Shown: positions 23,229 to 34,879, counted from the stretch's first letter. The stretch: DNA of 64,000 nt from Acestrorhynchus altus (GCA_034509495.1 CM067508.1:26491886-26555885); one strand, 5' to 3'. A program made the numbers and translations. The notes: generated by a model not told the origin, from the sequence alone.

Positions 23229-24083
23229 GCTCTAGTGGAACTGATGGATCCTATTTAACAAAAGAAAAAAAAAAAAAACAGAATGAAAATGAGACCTCAC
23301 TTTGTGTTTTTATGGAAAAAAGCTCCAACTTGTCAAGACAAATTTTACTGGAGCAGCTGAAAAATTCTAAATTAACACAATAATGATAAAATGATACACA
23401 GCTATTGGGGTATTAATTGACTGTTACAGATTTTACACAAGAAGCAGACCTTAACCACTATCCGGGAATTATTTGGATTATGCTAATGGCCTATCTCTAT
23501 CTGTGGAGAAGGTTTACACTGTTATAACAAACAGTGTTCCAAAATGATGAGATAATAACTTCCCCACCTCACCCAGTAAACACAATGGCTTTCAGACACT
23601 TGAGAATCTATCTGAGAAATTGCAATCCAGGGAATTTGGTGTATGGTCTACAATGCACCTAAGCAACGAAACAATAGTCCACGCAGATGGAGGAAACCTT
23701 TGATGCAGAGCAATGGGCTAACATTTTCTTGGAGAAAACAGTACAACTGTCAGCAGAAGGACAGTGAAACATGAAGAGGTGAGAATAGACAGATGGGGAG
23801 AGGGCTGAGGAGCAGAGCCTGTGCTATCATGCTAGTCTCTAGCTTTGATTTGTTTAGAGTGTCATTGCAATCCACCTCGTCAAACTCCAAAGTGAACTTA
23901 ACTGAGCAGACAATCCATTCCCTCAGCCTAGAGCTTTTGAAAGTGAACTGTTTTTTTTTTTGCTTTGTTTTTTTTTTTTTAGATAAGCTGTTTCATTAAT
24001 TTTACTGGAGGACTGGCATGTCTGCATTATCGTATCTGCATAGTGGCTTTTATTCTATAAAGCTGCACACATTTAAATTTGTT
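23229..24083. other. Intronic sequence with T-rich runs
   Basis: T-rich runs at 23951-23980. Otherwise nothing recognised. Confidence 0.45.
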
Positions 24084-24285
24084 CTTAACTCACTGTTCTT
24101 ACTCCAGCAGTGACACATGAGATGTTTAAACACACCAGCAGCACTGCTGTGTCTAATCCCCAGCTACTAGCCCAACACACTACCACCATGTCAGAGTCAC
24201 TTCAATGCTGAGAAGGACCCACCACCCAAATAATACCTGCTCAGTGGGCCTGTGGGGTCCTGACCATTGAACAGGGTGAAACAAG
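24084..24285 (+). mobile_element. MITE (family E), partial
   Basis: 'agcagcactgctgtgtctaa', 'cccaacacactaccaccatg', 'tcagagtcacttcaatgctg', 'aaggacccaccacccaaa' and 'ggtcctgaccattgaa' match the order in 44390-44540 and 62135-62270. Confidence 0.7.
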
Positions 24286-24883
24286 GCTAATTGCAAATTA
24301 TATGCCATACCCAGACCAGACTCTTGCCATAACATGTCCAGTTGCATGTTGTCAAGTTGCTTCTAGAGCACATGATTGTTCACAAAATGTACAAATATAT
24401 TCATAATAAGGAACATGAAGAAACATGTACCTAGACAAAATAGGATGCTGCATTGGTTGTACCACAAGCTAAATTATTTTGCTTATAATTAATTTGCTTC
24501 TCGATATATTTTTAGACCACAAAATATACTCTTCTCATCCCAAACACTTCTACTTCTCACAATCTCTTATTGGACAAGGTTTTCATCTGAATATGACTAT
24601 TCTTTTCTTTTCTGCTCACCTTGATTGTGCCTGATCTGGTAGCCATGGGGATCTACACTGAAGTCAGCTCTGATTATATTTCATGATAACTTGAGCTACA
24701 GATCAATAAAAACTAGTGAAAGTTGACAAGAAAGAATGTCTTATGAAACCAAGCAAACAAACAAGCAAATAAACCCCAATGAAAATAATATCAAAGCAGC
24801 TAAGATTCAGGGCTTAAGCACCATAAGCCCGGGTTGAATGCTACCCATGTTTGAAAGATGCATCTCATGCTCCATAGTCTTAC

Positions 24884-25137
24884 CTTATGCTCTGGACTTG
24901 AAGAATGTCTGGGTCAGTTGCATTGAGCATAGCCACAAAGCTGCCTATGGGGATATTCTCCCATTTAGTGACCATCAGAGGATCTGGGAAGAAGACAGGT
25001 CCCTCGTTGACATCCTGAACTGAGATGTAGACAGTGGCTGTGGAGCTGGGGCCATAAATGACGTCAGGCACCAGAGGGTCCTCATTTTCCACCTTTATCA
25101 GCAGAGTGTGAAACATGCTATTCTCGTAATTTAGAGG
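24884..25137 (-). CDS. cdh13: Cadherin-13 exon, second half of EC3 and start of EC4 (equivalent to exon 10)
   Basis: This exon encodes 84 codons plus two bases of a split arginine codon (AG|). The translation starts PLNYENSMFHTLLIKVENED, continues through YGPSSTATVYISVQDVNEGP, and ends NATDPDILQVQSI(R). It completes EC3 with the DVNEGPVFFPDP linker motif, a DVNEGP variant of DxNDN shared with human CDH13, and begins EC4. ATDPD is the next calcium motif and NAT is an N-glycosylation sequon. The acceptor on the minus strand has a long pyrimidine tract ending CTCTCTAG|CCTCTAAAT, and the donor ATAAG|GTAAGA is near consensus. The exon starts in phase 0 and ends in phase 2, as needed for the following 'R-Y-S' exon. 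That exon is not found in the 24.9 kb to the left. One oddity is a tryptophan (TKWENIP) where I recall a glutamine in the mammalian protein. Confidence 0.95.
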
Positions 25138-26722
25138 CTAGAGAGGAGAAATGTGGGAGGGAGAGGGAAGCAAAAGAAAATTGCATTGATTAATACACTG
25201 AACACACTGAATGTATCAAGAGTAGACCTATCACTTTGATCTGAATGACTTGTGAAAGAACCATCAGAATATCAGCTGTCAGTTAATGAAAAACAGAACA
25301 GATGTTTAGATCATTTATGATCAACAAGGCCATATTTTTAAGAATAGTGACTATTACACGCATAACCTGTCACCGACTCCTGGACTGGATCATTGACACC
25401 ACTGGAATCAAAGTGGGCCAGTACCAGAGTCTTTTTGCAATGAAAGAGAGCAGTTATTAAAATGCTTCAATCTTTATGAATTTATGAACAGGTTCAAAAA
25501 ATATATTTTAAATCATGGATAAAATCTGACAAAACCTTATGAACAGTTTGCAGCTTTTGGCTCAATAATGCACTGAAAATGTGATTTTTCAACTTGTTCT
25601 GGCTACTGTACGTTCCATTCACACAGCAGTAATTCAGACATCATAACTGAGATTCCAAACCATAGGCAGTGAAAATGTTCAGTTAAAAGGGAATTTCAAA
25701 CTGTGTAAGGAGTAATGAGTAACAGTTTATCACTATAATGAAAGTTAACAGTAAACATAAACATTTTGACATGTAATATGGAGAGCAAAGAAAATCATCA
25801 GTCTTCCTATTCTCATGGCATAACCAGCAAGCTTATTGGCTCTTTTTGTTGAAGGGTGGTACGTTGTCCTTAAAGAGATAACTCCCATTCATATTTCAAC
25901 CAGTGACTAATCTCATCACTTAAAGTATCTCTGCTGGGTATACAAAAAAGTAGCACTAGGACTGGGAATAAAAATCTTATATATCAATATGCTTAACAGA
26001 ACTAATGATATATGCCACAATATGATGAAATATTACCAAAGTATAATATTAAAGTATCGCTATTTAATTGTACTACCAAAAACCGCTGACTATTTAAATA
26101 GTAACGTTTATTTGTGATGTCTGAATCAGACTATAAGATAAGATAATTATAAGATAATAATCTGTTTTAGAATTAAACTGTATACTGATGGTAACTTTCA
26201 TAACAGATGTGATATTACAATATGACCATTTTTAATGTCTTGTTCAAAATACATCCTGGAATATCAATATTTATTATATATTGCCCAGCCATAAGTAGCA
26301 TGCATGTATTCTTTCAAGCACTGATTGGAACACAGGTTGTAATATAATGTGCATTAACAAAACAAATTTACTGAAGAGTCAACCTCCCAGTGCTATAAAC
26401 ATCATGACCCTGCACAGCAATATGTGGATAAGGTTGCTTAAGTGCCATAGTCATCCACCCATGTCCTGGAGGTCTTCCTTCCTGCAGAGTCTAGTTTCAG
26501 ACACATCCTGCCACATCTGCTCCACCTAATAAACCTCTTCATATGTCCTTCACTGGCTGAATCAGAAGTAATAGTGTTATGTACGAGGGCAGAAAGTAAA
26601 CTGTGGGGCTGATGGCCACTGCTGTAAGCATGTTGAGATCTATAATTTTGAGGGAGCCATGGTTCACAGAGTTAAAAACTACTGACTGAAGTTCACTAGA
26701 AGACAATGGAAAAGGCATGTAC
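25138..26722 (-). other. cdh13: Intron between the 183-nt and 254-nt cdh13 exons
   Basis: A 1.6-kb intron with GTACAT donor and CTCTAG acceptor on the minus strand. Most of it looks unique; 25950-26297 is an AT-rich repeat whose end reads TATATTGCCCAGCC. I see no conserved block or extra exon. Confidence 0.9.
25950..26297 (-). mobile_element. AT-rich 'GGGCTGGGCAATAT' element
   Basis: The right edge reads 'ttattatatattgcccagcc', the inverse of the nested element at 18446. The left edge 'ctaggactgggaataaaa' may be the other end. The internal part is nearly all A/T and has no open frame. Likely a non-autonomous DNA element. Confidence 0.55.
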
Positions 26723-26905
26723 CTTGACCACAGAGAGCATGCCCTCATTGTTGTCAGGATTGGTGTGAATCTCAAAACTCTGGTTGGGATCTCCATTTAT
26801 GATAGAGTAGATAGCTCTCCATGCTCCAGTGGCTGGGTCATCTCGGTCATCCACGGTCAAGTTTACCACAACGCCTGTAGAGCCTTCATCCACTGAGGCC
26901 TGGAA
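26723..26905 (-). CDS. cdh13: Cadherin-13 exon, first half of EC3 (equivalent to exon 9)
   Basis: This exon of exactly 61 codons starts FQASVDEGSTGVVVNLTV and ends SFEIHTNPDNNEGMLSVVK. It forms the first half of EC3 of T-cadherin. The VDEG near the start supplies the acidic residue that, with the DxNDxxPxF motif of the previous exon, binds calcium at the EC2-EC3 junction. VDDRDDPATGAW is the inter-strand calcium motif. NLT is an N-glycosylation sequon. The length of 183 nt matches exon 9 of the classical cadherin layout. Splice signals on the minus strand are GTTCCTGTGTTGTAG|TTCCAG at the acceptor and GTCAAG|GTACAT at the donor; both ends are phase 0. The adjacent EC3/EC4 exon lies only 1.6 kb downstream. 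The strong match to remembered human CDH13 (GAWRA, IINGxPxQSFEIHTNP, NEGMLSVVK) makes another cadherin unlikely. Confidence 0.95.
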
Positions 26906-27382
26906 CTACAACACAGGAACAAAAAAGGAGTGCACAAAGTTGAGTTATGCCAAGTACACAACATGAAAAGATTGTACACTACGCAACTGAGCAGCAACTC
27001 AGGGTGTTGAATTAGTAGATCATTGACCAGGTATACATGGAGCAGGAGTTTGAGGTATACATCAGCCCTTGGCTTTCTCCTTGCTTCATGTCTTGTGCTC
27101 TCATTGGCTGTTTAATTTATTCACTGACAGGTTCAGATATCACAGCAAGCTCTTGGATTGCATCTTCAGCAGTTCGCACTTAGCTACTGAGCCAGCACAG
27201 AGCAACCTCCCAAAACCATCCAAAAACAGTCAGCAACTCAAACATCAGGGCTAAAATTATATAGTATGAACCTGGCATTAGCCTGTATCACTGTGTAACA
27301 CAAATACTGCAAGAAGTGAGAACCTCAGGTAGCTGAATAGTGAATAGATTTATGCATCACACCTACTCCAAATAAGCTCTAT

Positions 27383-27725
27383 CCATCCATTTTCTGAACC
27401 GCTTATTCCTGAATAGGGTCGCGGGTGAGGCGGTGCCCAGCCGGCAACTCTGAGCACAAGGGTGGGAAACAACCCTAGACAGGGTGCTAATCCATCACAG
27501 GGCTCACACACACACATCCACACACTAAAGGCTACTTTAGAGTCACCAATTCACCTATCATGCATGTCTTTGGACTGTGGGGGAAACCGGAGTACCCAGA
27601 GGAAACCCACGCGAACACGGGGAGAACATGCAAACTCCACACAGAAACTTCCCAGGTCGCCCCACCCAGGGATCGAACCCAGGTCCTTCTTGCTGTGAGG
27701 CAACAGCACTATCCACTTAGGAGCC
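27383..27725 (+). mobile_element. Fish retroposon, near-complete copy
   Basis: Starts 'tccatccattttctgaaccg', 'cttattcctgaatagggtcg' and proceeds through 'gggtgctaatccatcacagg', 'ccaattcacctatcatgcat', 'gtctttggactgtggggga', 'aacatgcaaactccacacag' to 'gatcgaacccaggtccttct' and 'gtgaggcaacagcactatcc'. This is one of the commonest teleost retroposons. I do not assign it to a named LINE or SINE family. Partial copies: 5260-5460, 10850-10915, 39395-39670, 48063-48140. Confidence 0.75.
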
Positions 27726-27804
27726 ACATTGGTTGCCACTGCAGACCTAAATTTGTTTTGTTCGTTTTATTCAAATTAATCAATGTTGTTAGGCCTCTCC
27801 TTAT

Positions 27805-28170
27805 CACATACGATGGTAAGAATAGCTACCACAATGACCGCAGGTTTGGATCCTGGGTCATGCTGCTTGCCATCGGCAGCTGGAATCTGAAAGAGCAAAA
27901 TCGCCCTGTCTCTCTGGGTGAAGAGATGGTGCTCTCTCCCTGTCCGATGCTGGCTGGCACTAACATCTGTTAGTCATTATACCAGAGCTGGGGACCTGCA
28001 GTTTATCCCAGGGTGTTTTTGGTAGCCCAGCAATGATGCAGTGGTGGCAGTTTGTAAAGACTGGCTGACTTCACATTTATTGGAGGAAGCATGTGCTTGT
28101 CTTCACTCTCCTGGAGTCAGGAACATTGTCGGCGATAGTGGAAGAGTTCAAACAGAGTTGAGTGTTTGGC
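27805..28170 (+). mobile_element. tRNA-derived SINE, second family
   Basis: A B-box-like 'caggtttggatcctgggtca' is followed by 'tgctgcttgccatcggcag', 'ctctctgggtgaagagatgg', 'gctggctgacttcacat'-type sequence and 'gcttgtcttcactctcctgg'. This order is familiar from otophysan fish genomes. The first ~85 bases of the family also occur at 46785-46860. Confidence 0.65.
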
Positions 28171-28621
28171 ACTTTTCAAAAAAAAAAAAATCTCAATATT
28201 TATCACAGTAAATAGCAATGTACTGAATTGTAACTCCTGCCAACCAGTTCCTGCCAATACACAGCCCTATTAAGGACAGAAGACCCAAAACCCTCTACAT
28301 GCTTTGTAGTTTGTTTGGAAGAAATGGTTCAAGCTTTAGGGCCATAATAAAGGCTAAATGTAGTTCCTGAGGCAAGACCAGCTGAGAACTGCTATACTAG
28401 AGACTGCAGCTCAGTGGAAGTATTGGAAGAACTCAGCGTGTGAGCTTTAAAGCTTTAAATATCCAGCCCTCACTGCTCTCCGACAGAAAGCATTAAGCTC
28501 TGTTTGTTCTGTCAGACACATCTCCCAAACACTATTGAGTGTTACATGAGCACAGCATTAGAAAGAGACAGTGTCTGCTCCCCCTCTGTCCTTCACACAA
28601 GCAAACACACCCAAACACAAC

Positions 28622-28626
<5 letters not shown>

Positions 28627-28685
<59 letters not shown>
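28627..28685. repeat. (CA)n microsatellite
   Basis: About 29 uninterrupted CA units. Confidence 0.98.
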
Positions 28686-28691
<6 letters not shown>

Positions 28692-28969
28692 CTTTACTTC
28701 TCAATATACAGAAGAAAAACCCATCTTGGATCATAGCAAAATTGGCTGTGGAGGAGCTTGTAGCACACCAACCCACGACAGCTCCTCCTATAAGCACTAC
28801 CAATGCTTTAACAAAACGAGGCAATCCAGTATTGCTCTGGCTAAATCTGCGCCACCTTCAATAATGAAAGAAACATGGAGCAAATCTACCTCAGGCGGTG
28901 TCTTCTCTGAGGGAGATCTAAAGCTTAAATCTGTGTAAAACACCTCATGCTCTGTTTTCCGTCCCTTTT

Positions 28970-29170
28970 TTTCCCTTGAAAAGACGCACTAATCTCAGTA
29001 GTCCTTCCTCAATCCGCCCCAATGTCACAGGGCTGTTTGAGGAGATGAAGTGTTTCTGGCAGGGCCAGATGAGTTCTGCTCCTCATCAGTCCCACCATCA
29101 TTTCTGGTCAACGGCGTGTGAAGTGAACACGACCTCTTGGGGGCAGGTTGCGTATCCTGGCTGTGGTCAG
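28970..29170. other. GC-richer non-repetitive block, possible conserved non-coding sequence
   Basis: Compared with its surroundings this block is GC-rich and free of repeat signatures (for example 'caatccgccccaatgtcac', 'gggggcaggttgcgtatcct'). No coding pattern is apparent. The call rests on composition only. Confidence 0.25.
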
Positions 29171-29267
29171 TGCAGATTGACTTGATGTAGAGGACATATA
29201 TGCTGCCTGCCAAATGTTTGGGGTGAAAAATAAAGATTGTTATGCAAAAATGACTTTGCAATATTAA

Positions 29268-29850
29268 GACTGCAGCTTACAGCTTGCCATTACCAGAACA
29301 TTAATGCCAAACACTATCCATATGCTAAAAGCTACCAGCACTCAAACCTGTTTAAAACACCGCTGGGAAAAATATAACCACAATTACTGGGAAGACTGCT
29401 GACCTAATAGTTGTCCACAAGATGATCATTGACACCCTCCACCAAAAGGGTCAGACATAGAAGGTCATTACTGGTTTTCAGAATGTTGTATTGAAGCATG
29501 TTAATGGAAAGATGACTGGAAGGGGAAAATATGGTTGGGAAAGAGATAAAAACAGGATTTTTGGAGGATCATGAAGTTGTTTCAAGAACTTCAAGGTCTT
29601 TGAAGTCTGGAGGAAGAGTGGAGAGACTCAGAATCTGCAATGGCTGAAGTCCAGTGTGACGTTTCTGCAGACTGTGATGGTTTAAGTGGCCATTTCATCT
29701 GCTGTTGTTTGTCTACTGTGAAGTCCAGAGTCATTGCATCTGATAAGAAACTTAATGAAACTTATTATACATTTCACTGTCAATCTAATCAGTAACTATA
29801 ACTCAATAATCAAAATGCATTTTCAGATCAGAAACTCAGGAAAAACAATT
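29268..29850 (+). mobile_element. Tc1-type transposon relic (family F)
   Basis: Ordered blocks: 'ttgacaccctccaccaaaag', 'ttgaagcatgttaatggaaa', 'gtctggaggaagagtggaga' (encodes VWRKSGE) and 'ggccatttcatctgctg'. These follow the layout of a widespread teleost Tc1 family with most of the middle deleted. The tail at about 29840-29880 has 'tttccagcaggt', near the position of the catalytic 'QxD' segment. Confidence 0.65.
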
Positions 29851-30295
29851 TCCAGCAGGTTTTTGGGAGTGTGAACTGTTTTTATTGTTTGTTAAAGGCT
29901 TGACATTTTGTTTAACAAAACATGGTCAAATTCATACAGTTATTTAAATTTTGTTAATATTTACATCTCAAATTATTAATAAACAAGGTACATCAGACTT
30001 GCCCCACTACTTGGCCTAGGGGTCTAACAGCTAATTTGAACCATTAGACAGTAATGGCAGAAATAGCTGTGGTTTTATTTTTAGCCCATTGACCAACAAA
30101 ACTTAAATTTTGACATTTATAACAGTTTTTACAAAATAAAAATTTTTAAGAAAGAAAAAAAAATAGAATTTTTCCTCGAAAGGAGCCAAAAGAAGGTGGA
30201 AAATATACATACGGTGGAATCTGCTTCTGTTGTTTCTGTGTTACCCGTAAAAATTTCGACCTCCAGGCAATGGGGGACCAAAATCAGCACTGCTT

Positions 30296-30298
<3 letters not shown>

Positions 30299-30364
<66 letters not shown>

Positions 30365-30365
30365 T
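30299..30365. repeat. (CT)n microsatellite
   Basis: About 33 CT units with one TG interruption. Confidence 0.98.
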
Positions 30366-31219
30366 GATTTCCTCCAGAAGCAACAATTTATTTTCTCATT
30401 GCCAATTTCCTGACCTTTTATTGTAGCACGTTTTCAATCAGATCCATATCAGCTATGCAGTGTTCTGTGAAGAGCATTGTGAGCAGCCAGAGGGGCATTA
30501 CCACAGCCAAAGCTACTGATTCTGTCACTCAGCTGTAAAAACTTTACACTATATCATGTATTATATTGCAGCAGTGCAAGTAAGAGTTAACACTCAGTGA
30601 CAGAGCGATTTCGCCATCAACCAACATTAGACAGCAGCATTACGAGCTACGGCAACAGCAAGAGGCACCTCTTTAAATAAATGCTTCATTAAAGGAGCCC
30701 CAGGATGTAGTTATGTGTAAATGCCACTTCAAATATGAAACGATCACAGGTTTTTGAGCAGGTTATTAACCCAGTGCACCTGGCTGACCCAATACCGAGC
30801 CCAAGAATGGCTTTGGCAACAGTGCATTTTCTTTGGGGAACCAACATTCGGCACATATCTGTGTTTACATTACTGCATTACATTCTCAGCAGGGTTGAAC
30901 TTATTTTCAGGGTTTATTCAGTTACAGTACAGTATGCAATCAACATGTCCAAGCAGCGAGTCTGCATACTTCTCTTTCATCGCAACACATTGTGCAATCA
31001 AACGTGCATCACCTGATCAGAAGCTCACTGCACTATGAAATCCACTCTCCCTACCACATCATTCGCTCCACAGTGCATGTTACAAATGTAGTGTCAAGGG
31101 TGTAGAAGGTTTTTGGATATGGTCACTGAATATCAACTAATGAGAGCAAACTAAAATGTCCATTCATTCCTTTGTAGGTGTGTAGATCTGTTCTCCTTGT
31201 TTTATATCCAGCCACAACA
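30366..31219. other. Intronic sequence with no recognised feature
   Basis: Overlapping open frames at 30735-31038 have no domain support. Confidence 0.4.
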
Positions 31220-31345
31220 TATACTCTTAAACGGAAGGTTCATGAGTGGCTCAGGGAGAGTAACAATTAAAAATAATAAAAAAAAACAAGGTTCTCCAAA
31301 TGGTTCTTTGAGGGATGCCATAAAATAAACGTTTGTAACCAAGAT
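31220..31345. repeat. 'AAGAACC' family fragment
   Basis: 'actcttaaacggaaggttca' and 'aaggttctccaaatggttct' with 'ttgagggatgcc' match the fish 'gaacc/ggttc' palindromic repeat seen at 11025-11350. Confidence 0.5.
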
Positions 31346-31594
31346 ATGTGAGTGCAAAGAACTTTAACATCAAGCCTTCCAACCATAGACGTCAGGGTTG
31401 CCTACTCTTGTGCACTGGCCAGCACGCTCTACTCTCACACTTTCACACCACACTTACTATTTGTCATGTGATTTTTGCAACCTCTCAGACGGTTGCTGCT
31501 TTGGAAGTTAAGGGAAGCTCACCCTCACCATCCTACTTGGTGTGCTCATGGCTGGACCAACCGGAATCTTACTCTAGTAAAACTGGGACTAGAC

Positions 31595-31705
31595 AACCTC
31601 TGTGTGTGCATTTGCACATCTATGTCAGCAATGGGTGCAACTTAAAGTAGCAGAATTCAATAGAAGGGGTGTCCACAAATATATGGACATATAGTCTATG
31701 TTACC
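31595..31705 (-). mobile_element. Tc1 family B end fragment, reverse orientation
   Basis: 'gtgcatttgcacatctatg', 'atgggtgcaacttaaagtag' and 'aaggggtgtccacaaatata' are the reverse complement of the family B left end. Confidence 0.7.
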
Positions 31706-32458
31706 GTCACAGTAATGGTGCCCTTTATTCGTTTTCCAACAGATCAGAGATGCCAGCTCTCGCACAATGAGTTTGAGACTCACATTTTAGATTAATCTCT
31801 CCGACTCACAGAAAATGGCATGGTGCCCTTAAGCCTTTGAATGTGTAGTGTGAACAAAAAACAATAAAAATATTTTACAAAGTGTGCTGGAAAAGAAACT
31901 CAGGTGAGGCACAGCACAATTGACAAATCCATGCAGGTCACTAAGACCTTTTCAAAATGTGTGAATCGTGTAGAACAATTTCTTATTGGATTGAATGGGA
32001 CTTTTAAATTCAGATCCACCTTTTAATAGAATAGTGCATTTCATAATGGCTACTAGTCAGCTATACAGAAGTCTGGCTCCTCTTCAGAAAGCCAAGAGCA
32101 ACAGTACCAACAAAAATCCCCTGAATGTTCTGTAAAGGTTGTCTAAACGTGCATCAGAACACATTCCTTTGTGGAGCTTGGTTAGGTCAATTGAGAACAT
32201 TCTGCACATCCTCATGTGCCAGTTACAATAACTGCTGCACACACGGATCTACATTCCACAACTTTAGAAGTCTGCTCTCTACACCTTCTTAAAAAGCAAA
32301 CCTAGAGTGAGAGTGTGAGTGTGAAGAGATTCTGCTGCAGGCCATGCGTTGATTACCTCAGTCCCACATTACATCCGCTCTGATTAGGCATCAACTACTA
32401 CAGTGAGCCCTGCAGCTTCTCCCACACTCAGCACTTCCACCCTGCTGCTCAGTGTCCA
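31706..32458. other. Intronic sequence with no recognised feature
   Basis: Apparently unique. Confidence 0.4.
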
Positions 32459-32465
32459 ACACACA

Positions 32466-32526
<61 letters not shown>
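32459..32526. repeat. (CA)n microsatellite
   Basis: About 33 CA units with one early CCC interruption. Confidence 0.98.
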
Positions 32527-32529
<3 letters not shown>

Positions 32530-33524
32530 AGTTCTTGGAGCTCTTCTAGAAACAAGAAACACTCACTCGTCAAACAAAAAGTACCAACATGACAAACCAA
32601 AACCTTGAAAGGTAATATGAAATAATCATCTGCTTAAGAAGAACTAGACCCGTGCACATTATCGGGTTTGGAAGGGCACATGAGGGCCCATAGTGGAGCT
32701 GCACACTAGACAAAAGCACACAGTCCCACATTTCTCCAGATCGCTGCCCAGTCGCGTTTCATTTAATCATCTGGGGCACTGAAGCGGTCAGATGGATGTA
32801 TTCAATCTTTGTGGGCAGTTGATACTGAGCCCCTGCCATGCCACTGATAAGACCCCAATTCCTCTGAGTGCACAAAGCAACCAGTGGTGTGCGATACTGG
32901 CAAAAACAGTCAGGCTTGCTGTAGTGTTGTACTGAGGGAGAGAATCATGTCCAGTGACCTCATGGACAGAGAAAGTGACCTGCATGGTACAGGACCACAC
33001 AGAGTGACGCTAGAAGCCAAGTACAGTAAGAGGTGTTAAAAGAACGTCATCTCTATAGAAATAGACAAACCTGACATGGGCACACAGGAGAAGGAAAAAC
33101 ATGTTAATCAGAAGTGGAGAATAGTTTAATGTATTTGTCCCAAACTTTCACATTACATGTGTTAAAGTCCTGAGCAGTAAGCTGTTAGAAAGTTAACAAT
33201 GTGCCAAGCTAAGTTAAAGCCAAACTGATTGGCATCTGAATATGGACATCTAGAAAATCCATCTGCTTCATTCAAGATATTTTCTATTGGATGGGTTTAG
33301 GGTTTGAAAGTCTCAAAAATGATCTTTTGTTAATAATTAAAGAAAGATAAAATGTCATAAATGGGACAATACATTTAAAAAGATTTTAAGACTTTTAGAC
33401 TTACATTAAAAAGCACAATGCAGTATAAACTAGTAGTGTAGTGATTTATTGTGGACATTAAAATGTACATATTCCAGTCTTAAAGGCAAGGTAACAAAAA
33501 TCTTCAAAAACATTTAAATAACAT
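32527..33524. other. Intronic sequence with no recognised feature
   Basis: Apparently unique. The last 17 bases are 'AAACATTTAAATAACAT', the left flank of the solo LTR. Confidence 0.4.
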
Positions 33525-33746
33525 TGTCATGTGTCTGATTTATCTCTGTCTTCCTGTCTTGGTGTTGTTTCCTCCATGTGCTCCTAAGCACATGGGTTGT
33601 TTGTTTTTGTCCTTGTCTCCTCCCTTGCTCCGCCCATTCCCACCTGTGTCTGATTTGTGACCCTGCCCCCTCAATATCATTTCCAGGTGTGCTCAATGTC
33701 CTGTTGTATTTAAGACCCTTTGTCTCAGTCTTTTTGTTTCTGTCAT

Positions 33747-33784
<38 letters not shown>

Positions 33785-33983
33785 CTGTCTGGCTTTGTTT
33801 TCCAACTTTGTGTGGGGAGTGTCAGTTTGTTTGGTTTGTTTTCTGTTATGTTTTTGTCAGTCATTTGCTTTGTAGTTCAGTTTGTTTCATTTGTTTTGTA
33901 CTTGTTTGTGTTTCTTAATTAAATCCTAACCCCAGCGTTTACTTCTGCACCCTCATCCTTGTTCTGTCTGCTCGCACTTGACA
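33525..33983 (+). mobile_element. Solo LTR of a fish LTR retrotransposon
   Basis: This 459-base element begins TGTCATGTGTCTG and ends GCACTTGACA, the TG...CA termini of an LTR. It has an LTR-like layout: a pyrimidine- and GC-richer 5' part, a TATA-like TATTTAAG at 33707-33714, and an AATTAAA polyadenylation-like signal at 33917-33923. A T run of about 35 (33749-33784) has expanded inside. AACAT lies immediately on both sides, fitting a 5-bp target duplication. No internal gag or pol sequence is present, so this is a recombined solo LTR. A Gypsy-type origin is my guess from its resemblance to other fish LTRs. Confidence 0.7.
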
Positions 33984-34049
33984 AACATTTAAATAACACA
34001 AAACACAGACTAAGAAAGATGCAAAATGTAGTGGGCTCATTTATTTATT

Positions 34050-34235
34050 AGTTCATCTCAAAAAATAGATTATTATGAAAGTATTTTGTGCATAATTTAT
34101 TTCATAAAGGTAACCTCTCGTGTTGCTCAAAGCTGAAGATAAACATTCTAATAATGCAAGATTCTGGATTGAATGGAGTACTCTGTACAACTTTCATATT
34201 CTTTATGATAGTTTCTGAGATGCAGTATAATTTAA
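34050..34235. mobile_element. Tc1-type terminal fragment
   Basis: 'gttcatctcaaaaaatagat', 'tattatgaaagtattttgtg' and 'aatttatttcat' resemble the terminal repeat of Tc1 family F-like elements ('catctcaataaattagaata'). A second 'ttctgagatgcagtataatt' block near 34212 may be an inner or opposing copy. Confidence 0.45.
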
Positions 34236-34879
34236 TTGTAAAAAATTACAATTAATGTACAAATTAACCTTATTTTGTGATTTTATTTTTAAATTCTATG
34301 CTAAAAAAGGTACAACTCTATGTACAAGACTAATTTTCTACCTTCATGTTATCATCTTTTTTTAGCCTCAAACACTCAAACATTACTATTATCATTATTA
34401 ATTATTGTTAATATTACTACAGTTTTGTTTGATTGTGACCCCTTTGTGACTATTGTGACTACTGTTGCCCTATTTATCATTATCTTGTTCATTTTATGTT
34501 CCATTAACTATGAAAAACTAAAACCATTTCCATCTCTGACAGAATTATTTAATTTAAAGTAAAGCTGTTAATCTTTTAGTATAAGTTAAGAAACCAAATA
34601 TGTTATTCTGTGGTCTCCGGTGGTCCACTGGATGTGGAATATTCCTCCTAAACATGGCTAACATCTTTAATGAAGTTATGGGTTTACGAGTCTCTCTTTC
34701 ATTATTACAGGAGTAATTCAGTGGACAGACATCAAATAACTATATAATAAGAGTATAAGAAAACATTAATATATCACAGTATCACCAATATTATGTGTTG
34801 TAATACAATACAAATCATTCCAGTAATTCATGTAGTCAGTGGTTTATTTTGTGGTGTAATTAAACCCTGAGCGCTAAAT
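34236..34879. other. AT-rich intronic sequence, nothing recognised
   Basis: No repeat or coding sequence I can support. Confidence 0.4.

Larger units (their letters stand above)
1..24883 (-). other. cdh13: Partial intron downstream of the EC3/EC4 exon (intron 10 equivalent)
   Basis: This stretch begins at a near-consensus GTAAGA donor (24883 leftwards) and runs off the left edge, so the intron is at least 24.9 kb. I saw no exon carrying the expected EC4 continuation (the 'YSVYKDPAGWL' region of the family) on the minus strand. It contains tandem repeats, several Tc1-derived elements, a SINE and microsatellites, annotated separately. Confidence 0.85.

Noticed and set aside
22977..23258. 93-codon Ser/Leu-rich open frame
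   Set aside because: It is a translated (CT)n microsatellite.
1..24883. Next cdh13 exon (EC4 continuation)
   Set aside because: I looked on the minus strand for the conserved 'DPAGWL' region and an in-phase acceptor and did not find it; the intron appears to extend beyond the window.
33578..33922. 114-codon open frame across the T-run
   Set aside because: It lies inside the solo LTR and is made mostly of Phe from a poly(T) tract.
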